DNA from: Oscillospiraceae bacterium
GTDB taxonomy: Bacteria > Bacillota > Clostridia > Oscillospirales > Oscillospiraceae
NCBI GenBank assembly: GCA_016295615.1
Contig: JAEDKW010000081.1
Span: forward strand, 1-5,107
Direction of reading: 5' to 3'
DNA length: 5,107 nucleotides
Of this stretch, positions 1-5,093 are shown in pieces. A program made the translations under genes and the position numbers. Under the pieces are notes generated by a model that saw only the letters and a program-made list of their open reading frames with translations, ran no database searches and was not told where the DNA came from. The first letter of the stretch is position 1. Every line of letters begins with the position of its first letter.

Positions 1-5
1 GCCGG

Positions 6-596
6 CTATTTCAGGGTAAATCTTCTGACCTCCTCCAGCTCGTCGGCGGAGTGCGTGCAGACGCACGCGACATAGCCGGGAAATGTGTCGGGAAAGCAGA
101 AGCGCTCGCCGTGCATCGCAGGGCAGGCGTCCTTTCGCATCGCGCCGAGTCCTGCGCCGCCCCACTTGCTGCGGCTCTCGCGGCGCACCCAGCTTTCAAA
201 AAACTCCTTCTCCGTGCTGACGCTCGCGATGCGCTGCATGGTGCGCTCGCTCACCGGACGGATCTTCTCAATATCCACGCCGATGGGCTGGTCATGGATG
301 CCGACAAGCACCGCGCCGCGCGTATGGCTGATGTTGAACTGCACCTCGCTGTGACCGGCGAAACCGGGCTTTCCGTATTTATTATAGGTCAGCTCCGGAA
401 GCTCCCTCCACCCGTACAGCTCATAAAGTCCGAATTGCAGCGCGGCATAGGCGCACAGCGGCTCATGCTGAAGCTCCGGGCGCGGCATATGCTCCAGCCG
501 GCGGCGGCGCTCGTAGGGAATGCAGCGCAGCAGCGCCTGTACCTCCTGCTCCCGCAGCGGGCGGGATAGTTCGATCGCATAAAGATGGATATTCAC
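6..596 (-). CDS. 4'-phosphopantetheinyl transferase, Sfp/AcpT superfamily
   Basis: This 196-residue cytoplasmic enzyme should transfer the phosphopantetheine arm of CoA to a conserved serine of an acyl or peptidyl carrier protein. Seen: YGKP at residues 74-77, FNISH at 87-91 (the Sfp FNISHS motif), GVDIEKI at 106-112 with the Mg-binding D108 and E110, and WVRRESRSK at 136-144. The last motif corresponds to WxxKEsxxK and supplies the third acidic ligand E140 and the conserved K144. The first half aligns well with Sfp. The stretch between D108 and E140 is about a dozen residues shorter than in Sfp, and the usual Lys before the catalytic Glu is Arg139. The start is GTG at 596-594, chosen for an AGGAGG seven bases upstream; the stop is TAG at 8-6. 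It is divergent from dnaG and has its own strong promoter. The carrier protein it serves is not in the window, so a fatty-acid versus secondary-metabolism role cannot be decided. The family call is very secure; full activity is inferred. Confidence 0.93.
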   Translation of the reverse strand: MNIHLYAIELSRPLREQEVQALLRCIPYERRRRLEHMPRPELQHEPLCAYAALQFGLYELYGWRELPELTYNKYGKPGFAGHSEVQFNISHTRGAVLVGIHDQPIGVDIEKIRPVSERTMQRIASVSTEKEFFESWVRRESRSKWGGAGLGAMRKDACPAMHGERFCFPDTFPGYVACVCTHSADELEEVRRFTLK

Positions 597-603
597 CGCT
601 CCG

Positions 604-609
604 CCTCCT
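604..609 (-). promoter_or_regulatory. Ribosome binding site of the phosphopantetheinyl transferase
   Basis: The minus strand reads AGGAGG with seven bases to the GTG at 596-594. This perfect Shine-Dalgarno core is what fixes the non-ATG start of the gene. Confidence 0.85.
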
Positions 610-610
610 G

Positions 611-639
611 CCGCAACATCTTGCGGTCATTATACCGCA
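611..639. repeat. Overlapping inverted repeats around the phosphopantetheinyl transferase -10 box
   Basis: Read on the minus strand, TGCGGT (639-634) and ACCGCA (627-622) form a 6-bp inverted repeat enclosing most of the -10 box. CCGCAA (626-621) and TTGCGG (616-611) form a second perfect 6-bp inverted repeat with a 4-base spacer, sharing the middle half-site. The three half-sites are about 12 and 11 bp apart, close to one helical turn each. The predicted start near 622 lies inside the array, so an intact RNA hairpin is unlikely and a DNA operator is the simpler reading. I do not recognise the motif. Confidence 0.5.
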
Positions 640-658
640 GCCGGCGCAGCGCTGTCAA
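629..658 (-). promoter_or_regulatory. Sigma-A promoter of the phosphopantetheinyl transferase gene
   Basis: On the minus strand a perfect -35 TTGACA (658-653) and a perfect -10 TATAAT (634-629) are separated by 18 bp. Transcription would start near 622, giving a leader of about 26 bases that contains the AGGAGG. Two consensus hexamers at an acceptable spacing, in the right place and orientation, make this the most convincing promoter of the window. It would be read by the RpoD type encoded here. The -10 box lies inside an inverted repeat, so repression is possible. Confidence 0.85.
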
Positions 659-729
659 ACCCGTCCGGCTTTTTTAGACTGCTTCCGGTATTTTTTTCAG
701 GAAAAAGAGGAAAACAGGTTTTTTTGGCG

Positions 730-735
730 TATAAA
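730..735 (+). promoter_or_regulatory. Candidate -10 box for the dnaG-rpoD operon
   Basis: TATAAA matches five of six -10 consensus positions and lies 48 bases before the dnaG ATG, predicting a start near 742. No recognisable -35 is found 16-18 bp upstream and there is no TG extension, so the call rests on the -10 alone plus a T- and A-rich flank (691-725). An activator-dependent promoter or a promoter elsewhere is equally possible. Confidence 0.3.
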
Positions 736-739
736 GCTT

Positions 740-757
740 TTGTACGGATCGGTACAA
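740..757. repeat. 18-bp near-perfect palindrome in the dnaG leader, possible operator
   Basis: TTGTACGGATCGGTACAA is palindromic except for one G/G pair (746/751), with GATC at its centre. It begins four bases after the candidate -10 box and ends 13 bases before the AGGAG of dnaG. It therefore covers the predicted transcription start, a typical repressor position. If the true start is further upstream it could instead form a 6-bp hairpin in the leader RNA. It does not match a regulator box I know (not the Gram-positive LexA site, CIRCE or PerR). Confidence 0.5.
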
Positions 758-770
758 CAACACCAGAGAA

Positions 771-775
771 AGGAG
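771..775 (+). promoter_or_regulatory. Ribosome binding site of dnaG
   Basis: AGGAG (within AAAGGAG) lies eight bases before the ATG at 784. It decides the start: the frame stays open upstream to a TTG at 724, but that codon has no Shine-Dalgarno, and family alignment begins right at the 784 Met. Confidence 0.8.
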
Positions 776-783
776 CGCGGCGC

Positions 784-2565
784 ATGGCATTTGACAGACG
801 TTTCCTGGACGAACTCATTGAGCGAAGCGACATTGTCGATGTCGTCGGCAGCTATGTTCCTTTGACAAAAAAGGGCGCGAACTACTGGGCCTGTTGTCCG
901 TTCCACAACGAAAAAACGCCTTCGTTTTCCGTTTCGCAGGACAAGCAGATGTGCTACTGCTTCGGCTGCAAAAAGGGCGGCGGCGTCATCAACTTCGTGA
1001 TGGAGATGGAAAACCTCTCCTATCCCGACGCGGTGCGCTTTCTTGCCAGACGCGCGAACATGACCGTTCCGGAGGAGACGCGCGATGACGGCAGCCGCCT
1101 GCGTGCGCGCATTTTGCAGCTCAACCGCGACGCGGCGCGCTTCTACTATGAGCAGCTTCACTCGCCCAAGGGCGCAGCGGTGCTCGAATACATGAAAAGC
1201 CGCAGGATCACGCCAAAAAACGCCGTGAACTTCGGGCTCGGCGCCGCGGCGGACGAGTGGGACGGGCTCATCACCGCGATGCGGCAAAAGGGCTACGGCG
1301 ACGGCGAGCTGCTCGCCTCCGGACTTGCCGTGCGCGGCAAAAGCGGCGGCATTTACGACAAGTTCCGCAAGCGCCTTATTTTCCCCGTCATCGACGTGCG
1401 CGGCGACGTGCTTGCCTTCGGCGGGCGCATCGTGGATAAAAACGACCCGGGCGCCAAATATATGAACACACAGGAAACCGCGGTCTACAGCAAACGCCGC
1501 GTTCTGTACGGTTTGAATCTCGCCAGAAAAAGCAGGCGCGAAAACATCATTCTTGTCGAGGGCAACATCGATGTGGTGATGCTCCATCAGGCAGGCTTTG
1601 ACAACGCCTGCGCTTCGATGGGCACGGCGCTCACGCCGGAGCAGATCCGGCTTCTCTCGCGCTACACCAGGGAGGTCGTCCTCTGCTACGACAATGACGA
1701 CGCCGGGAAAATCGCTACGCAGAAGGCTCTGTCGCTTTTGAACGACGCCGACCTCCGCGTCAGCGTGCTGGAGCTTCCCAAACGGCTCGTCGACGGGCAG
1801 TATGTCAAGCAGGACGCGGACGACTTCATCAAGTTCCACGGAGCCGACGCCTTTGAGCACCTGCTCTCCGGCAGCGAAAGCGGCATCGACTTCCGCATGG
1901 CGCAGATCGCCGGACAGTTCGACCTCAGGGAGGACCGCGGGCGCATTGAATATGCCGCCGCCGCGGCAAAGCTTCTTGCAGCGCTGCCCAACGCGGTCGA
2001 GCGCGAGGTCTATACCGTGCGCGCCGCCGAAACCGCCGGCATCTCCGCCGATGCGATGAAGCTGGAGGTAAACCGCGCGCTGCGGCAAAAGCTGTACCGG
2101 GAGAAAAAAGCGCAGGAGCGCAGCAACCTCAATCCCGCTGCAAGCCTGCAGCCGAAGGAGCGCACGATCCGCTACGACGATCTGCGTTCGGCGCTTGCCG
2201 AGGAGGGCGTTTTGCGGCTGCTCGTACTGGACGATTCCCTCTTCGGACAGGAACCGCCGCTGCAGGAAGCCGACTTTTCCTCGCCCCTGCTGGGCAGATT
2301 CTTCACCGCGCTCTGGACGCAGGCGAAGCAAAACGGGAGCGTCAGCGTCGGCGCGCTGGCCGGAGAGTTCACCCAGGAAGAGATCAGTCATCTCAGCGGT
2401 ATTCTGCAAAAGCCGGAGTCTCTCAAAAACGCGGCGCAGGCACTGCAGGACTATTGCCGCATCATCCGCGAGGAAGCACGCAAACGCACGGCGGCTGACC
2501 GCGATCCGCTCGCAGCCGCTACGGAAAAATACAAATACAAAGGTAACGGAGGAAAGCAACCATGA
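784..2565 (+). CDS. dnaG: DNA primase DnaG
   Basis: This enzyme synthesises the RNA primers for lagging-strand replication and works with the replicative helicase at the fork. The product has 593 residues, within the usual size of bacterial DnaG. In order: the N-terminal CHC2 zinc-binding domain with C38, H41, C59 and C62; the RNA polymerase core, including YDKFRKRLIFPVID and the FGGRI and KYMN motifs; and the TOPRIM fold with E259 in VEGNIDVV and D303/D305 in YDNDDAG, the metal-binding acids. The C-terminal portion from about residue 430 is the divergent helicase-interaction domain. All catalytic residues are present. Small deviations from the common text are EGNID for EGYMD and YDND for YDGD, both away from the acids. 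Its stop overlaps the rpoD start by ATGA, so the two are cotranscribed and probably translationally coupled. No rpsU or other operon gene precedes it; the upstream neighbour is divergent. Confidence 0.97.
   Translation: MAFDRRFLDELIERSDIVDVVGSYVPLTKKGANYWACCPFHNEKTPSFSVSQDKQMCYCFGCKKGGGVINFVMEMENLSYPDAVRFLARRANMTVPEETRDDGSRLRARILQLNRDAARFYYEQLHSPKGAAVLEYMKSRRITPKNAVNFGLGAAADEWDGLITAMRQKGYGDGELLASGLAVRGKSGGIYDKFRKRLIFPVIDVRGDVLAFGGRIVDKNDPGAKYMNTQETAVYSKRRVLYGLNLARKSRRENIILVEGNIDVVMLHQAGFDNACASMGTALTPEQIRLLSRYTREVVLCYDNDDAGKIATQKALSLLNDADLRVSVLELPKRLVDGQYVKQDADDFIKFHGADAFEHLLSGSESGIDFRMAQIAGQFDLREDRGRIEYAAAAAKLLAALPNAVEREVYTVRAAETAGISADAMKLEVNRALRQKLYREKKAQERSNLNPAASLQPKERTIRYDDLRSALAEEGVLRLLVLDDSLFGQEPPLQEADFSSPLLGRFFTALWTQAKQNGSVSVGALAGEFTQEEISHLSGILQKPESLKNAAQALQDYCRIIREEARKRTAADRDPLAAATEKYKYKGNGGKQP
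2548..2556 (+). promoter_or_regulatory. Ribosome binding site of rpoD inside the 3' end of dnaG
   Basis: GGAGGAAAG lies within the last codons of dnaG, with nine bases from its GGAGG to the ATG at 2562. It supports the overlapping start over the internal Met at residue 11, which has no such site. Ribosomes finishing dnaG could reinitiate here. Confidence 0.8.
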
Positions 2566-3983
2566 ACGACACGAACGACATCTATGAGGGCATGAGCGAA
2601 GAAGATCTTACTGCGCAGGCAGACGCTCTGCTTGCCGCGGCAGATGCCGCCGAAGACACGACCGGCGCAAAAAAGAAGAGCGTCAAGAACTCCAAAAAGG
2701 GCGAAGACGCCGTCGAAGCCGCTCCCGAGAAAAAATACGCACCGCTCGATGAAAAGCTCATTGCTTCCCTTCCTGCCGCAGCGCTTCTGGATGGCAGCGA
2801 AAAGCTGCGCGACCTCTTTGCCAAGGGAAGAAGCAAACACAGGCTCGAATCCGGCGAGCTGATGGAAGTACTCGATGAGATGGAGCTCGACGGCGGTCAG
2901 ATGGACCTCATCTACGACTCGCTGGAGCAGCTGAATATTGAAGTCAACACGCCCGAGCTGATCGACAACGAAGACGCGCTTGACGGCGAGCCCCCTCTGG
3001 AGGCCATCGCCGAGATCGAAGAAGAGGAGCTGGTCGATCCCAACGAGCTGGTGGACAGCTTCTCCATCGACGACCCCGTGCGTATGTACCTCAAAGAGAT
3101 CGGCAAGGTCGCGCTGCTCTCCGCCGACGACGAGGTCGCGCTGGCGACCACCATGAGCGAGGGCGTCGCGGCGCAGGAAAAGCTGAATGCCGCCGAAGCA
3201 GACGGCACCGTGCTCAGCGAAGCGGAGTCCGCCTCGCTCAACGCCGCCGTAAAGGCGGGCGAACAGGCCAAGCAGAAGCTCGCCGAAGCCAACCTCCGCC
3301 TCGTCGTCTCCATCGCCAAGCGCTACGTCGGACGCGGCATGCTCTTCCTCGACCTCATTCAGGAGGGCAATCTGGGTCTGATCAAGGCCGTTGAAAAGTT
3401 CGACCACACCAAGGGCTACAAGTTCTCCACCTATGCTACCTGGTGGATCCGTCAGGCCATTACCCGCGCCATCGCGGATCAGGCGCGCACCATTCGCATC
3501 CCCGTTCACATGGTGGAAACGATCAACAAGGTCATCCGCGTCTCCCGCCAGCTCTTGCAGGAGCTTGGTCACGACCCCTCTCCCGAGGAGATCTCTCAGG
3601 AAATGGGCATGCCCGTTGACCGGGTGCGTGAGATCCTGAAGATCGCGCAGGAGCCCGTCTCTCTGGAAACGCCGATCGGCGAGGAGGAGGACAGCCACCT
3701 CGGCGATTTCATTCCCGACGAAGCTGCCAGCGAGCCGAGCGAAGCCGCGTCCTTCACGCTGCTGCAGGAGCAGCTGGTCGAGGTGCTCTCCACACTTACC
3801 CCGCGCGAGGAGAAGGTGCTCAAGCTCCGTTTCGGCATCGAGGATGGTCGTCCCCGCACGCTGGAAGAAGTCGGCAGGGAATTCAACGTCACGCGCGAAC
3901 GCATCCGGCAAATCGAAGCGAAGGCGCTGCGCAAGCTCCGCCATCCCAGCCGCAGCAAGAAGCTCAAAGATTTCCTGAACTGA
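2562..3983 (+). CDS. rpoD: Primary (housekeeping) RNA polymerase sigma factor RpoD/SigA
   Basis: This subunit of RNA polymerase holoenzyme recognises -35 TTGACA and -10 TATAAT promoters for most genes. The 473-residue product is about 100 longer than Bacillus subtilis SigA. Residues 1-80 are a low-complexity Ala/Glu/Lys-rich extension. Residues about 82-128 match region 1.1 (SGELMEVLDEMELDGGQ to LEQLNIEV). Region 1.2 begins at DDPVRMYLKEIG (170-181). Region 2 includes NLRLVVSIAKRYVGRGM (244-260), DLIQEGNLGLIKAVEKFD and the melting/-10 helix YKFSTYATWWIRQAITRAI. Region 3 follows to about 385, with EPVSLETPIGEEEDSHLGDFI. Region 4 carries TLEEVGREFNVTRERIRQIE (433-452), the -35 helix-turn-helix, and ends in HPSRSKKLKDFLN. 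Regions 2-4 are almost identical to SigA, so the primary rather than alternative identity is secure. A roughly 32-residue insert lies between regions 1.2 and 2.1 (about 201-233). It overlaps dnaG by four bases and is followed at once by a terminator. Confidence 0.98.
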   Translation: MNDTNDIYEGMSEEDLTAQADALLAAADAAEDTTGAKKKSVKNSKKGEDAVEAAPEKKYAPLDEKLIASLPAAALLDGSEKLRDLFAKGRSKHRLESGELMEVLDEMELDGGQMDLIYDSLEQLNIEVNTPELIDNEDALDGEPPLEAIAEIEEEELVDPNELVDSFSIDDPVRMYLKEIGKVALLSADDEVALATTMSEGVAAQEKLNAAEADGTVLSEAESASLNAAVKAGEQAKQKLAEANLRLVVSIAKRYVGRGMLFLDLIQEGNLGLIKAVEKFDHTKGYKFSTYATWWIRQAITRAIADQARTIRIPVHMVETINKVIRVSRQLLQELGHDPSPEEISQEMGMPVDRVREILKIAQEPVSLETPIGEEEDSHLGDFIPDEAASEPSEAASFTLLQEQLVEVLSTLTPREEKVLKLRFGIEDGRPRTLEEVGREFNVTRERIRQIEAKALRKLRHPSRSKKLKDFLN

Positions 3984-3998
3984 ACGAAACAGAGAAAC

Positions 3999-4040
3999 CC
4001 GCCGCCCCTCAGGGTCACTTCAGGGCGGCGGAACTTTTTT
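3999..4040 (+). terminator. Intrinsic terminator of the dnaG-rpoD operon
   Basis: CCGCCGCCC (3999-4007) pairs with GGGCGGCGG (4023-4031) in a 9-bp GC-only stem with a 15-base loop. A run of six T follows at 4035-4040, three bases after the stem. It starts 15 bases after the rpoD stop, so the operon ends with rpoD. CCCT in the left arm can alternatively pair with AGGG to lengthen the stem through a one-base bulge. Confidence 0.88.
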
Positions 4041-4137
4041 CCCGTCTTTTCTTTGGTCAAGCCGCCTATGTTCCGCTCGTTTTTTGCCGGCACTGTTAAC
4101 AATGTGTAAAAGTTTCTCCCCTCGACAGCTTCGGCTA

Positions 4138-4166
4138 TTGACCCTTTTCTTTTTTGTTGTTACATT
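4138..4166 (+). promoter_or_regulatory. Extended -10 sigma-A promoter of the degV-family gene
   Basis: A -35 TTGACC (4138-4143, five of six) and a -10 TACATT (4161-4166, four of six) are separated by exactly 17 bp. A TG extension (TGT at 4158-4160) directly precedes the -10. The spacer is T-rich. Transcription would start near 4173, giving a leader of about 29 bases that contains the ribosome binding site. Together with the terminator upstream this indicates independent transcription of the gene. Confidence 0.72.
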
Positions 4167-4189
4167 GTCTTCATGAAAAACGCTTGGAA

Positions 4190-4195
4190 AGAGGG
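4190..4195 (+). promoter_or_regulatory. Ribosome binding site of the degV-family gene
   Basis: AGAGGG lies six bases before the GTG at 4202 and fixes that codon as the start. The in-frame TTG at 4154 has no such site and lies upstream of the predicted transcript start. Confidence 0.7.
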
Positions 4196-4201
4196 AAACC
4201 T

Positions 4202-5041
4202 GTGAAGTGGAACATTGTGACGGACTCCTCCTGCGATCTTGTCAAAAGCGATCTCGACTGCGAGGCGTTCGGCTTTACGACCGTGCCGTTTACTCTTCGT
4301 ATCGGCGAAAAGGAATATGTGGACTGTGAAGGTCTGAATACGGAAACTCTGCTTGACGCGATGGAAAGCTGCCCACAGCTCGGCAGCTCCGCCTGCCCCT
4401 CCCCGCACATCTGGGCGGAGGAGTTCAAAAAGGCGGAGCAGACCATTGCCGTAACGATCTCCGCCAACCTTTCCGGCAGCCACAACAGCGCCGTGAGCGC
4501 AAAGCAGCTCGTCCTTGCTGAGCAGCCGGACAAAAAGATCTCCGTTCTTGATTCTATCTCGACCGGTCCTGCGATCGCGCTTCTGCTCCGCCATATTGCG
4601 GAGATGATCCGAAGCGGTCTTTCCTTTGAAGCCATCAACGCGGAGGCTGAAAAGCTGATCCACAGCATGAAAACCGTGTTTGCCCTCACCTGCTTTGACA
4701 ATCTCGTCAAAAACGGGAGAATGAGCAAGCTCACCGGATTTATCGCCAAAAAGCTCGGCATGTGGGGCATCGGCATCGGCAGTCCCGAAGGCACGATCAA
4801 GATCAAGGGCAAAGCGCGCGGCGCGGCAGGCGCGGTCAGCTTCATTATCAACGATCTGCATCAGCGCGGCTTTCAGGGCAGGGAGCTCATCATCAGCCAC
4901 TGCCACAACGCCGCCTTTGTCGGGGCACTGCGTGAGAAGATCACAGAGCTTTGGCCGGGTGCTGACATCACCGTACTTAAAACGCGCGGACTTGACAGTT
5001 TTTACGCCGAGCGCGGCGGCATCATCATTTCCTATCTTTGA
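4202..5041 (+). CDS. DegV family protein, fatty-acid-binding (FakB-like)
   Basis: DegV/FakB proteins are soluble two-domain proteins that bind a fatty acid and present its carboxylate to the kinase FakA for phosphorylation and entry into phospholipid synthesis. The 279 residues match the family length. Seen: the N-terminal VTDSSCDL (6-13); SSACPSP (62-68), in the place of the usual TSQPSP, with S63 where Thr normally contacts the carboxylate; ISANLSGS (86-93) with S91, like the family ISsxLSGT; the acidic VLDS strand; KNGRMSK (170-176), replacing the common kGGRIsk; and a C-terminal RGLDSFYAERGGIIISY. The GTG start places TDSS at the family position. It is a single-gene transcript between its own promoter and terminator. 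No FakA-like gene is in the window, so lipid binding is family knowledge and the identity of the ligand is unknown. Confidence 0.94.
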   Translation: MKWNIVTDSSCDLVKSDLDCEAFGFTTVPFTLRIGEKEYVDCEGLNTETLLDAMESCPQLGSSACPSPHIWAEEFKKAEQTIAVTISANLSGSHNSAVSAKQLVLAEQPDKKISVLDSISTGPAIALLLRHIAEMIRSGLSFEAINAEAEKLIHSMKTVFALTCFDNLVKNGRMSKLTGFIAKKLGMWGIGIGSPEGTIKIKGKARGAAGAVSFIINDLHQRGFQGRELIISHCHNAAFVGALREKITELWPGADITVLKTRGLDSFYAERGGIIISYL

Positions 5042-5059
5042 TGAACGTGAAGGAAAACC

Positions 5060-5093
5060 GGGCAGGACAGCGAAAGCTGTCCTGCCCTTGTTT
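5060..5093 (+). terminator. Intrinsic terminator after the degV-family gene
   Basis: GGGCAGGACAGC (5060-5071) and GCTGTCCTGCCC (5076-5087) form a perfect 12-bp stem closed by a GAAA tetraloop. TTGTTT (5088-5093) follows. The A-rich stretch before the stem (AAGGAAAACC) means the reverse strand reads GGTTTTCC after the hairpin, so it may also stop transcription arriving from the right. Confidence 0.9.

Noticed and set aside
51..569. Plus-strand open frame of 172 residues opposite the phosphopantetheinyl transferase
   Set aside because: The minus-strand product has FNISH, GVDIE and the E/K catalytic motif; the plus-strand text is Ala/Leu/Arg-rich with no family.
639..675. Terminator-like AGCCGG / CCGGCT followed by six T on the plus strand
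   Set aside because: Only 6 bp of stem with a 20-base loop, overlapping the divergent promoter, and no plus-strand gene ends upstream.
724..783. Upstream TTG start extending dnaG by 20 residues
   Set aside because: No Shine-Dalgarno, it would code through the palindrome, and the DnaG family alignment begins at the ATG at 784, which has AGGAG.
862..867. TTGACA inside dnaG as an internal promoter -35
   Set aside because: No -10-like hexamer at 16-18 bp; it encodes part of the Leu-Thr-Lys text before the zinc motif.
697..2559. Very long minus-strand open frame (620 residues) opposite dnaG
   Set aside because: It lies antisense to a primase with every catalytic motif, has no recognisable family and a composition typical of a GC-rich antisense shadow.
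2451..3944. Minus-strand open frame of 497 residues opposite rpoD
   Set aside because: Antisense shadow of a highly conserved sigma factor gene; no family features.
4084..4112. Second promoter upstream of degV (TTGCCG, 17 bp, TAAAAG)
   Set aside because: Both boxes are poor and the better extended -10 promoter lies just downstream; could be a minor start.
4154..4201. Upstream TTG start extending the DegV protein by 16 residues
   Set aside because: It lies within the predicted promoter, before the transcript start, and has no ribosome binding site.
4160..4906. Two long minus-strand open frames opposite degV
   Set aside because: Both are antisense to a clear DegV protein and carry no recognisable domain.
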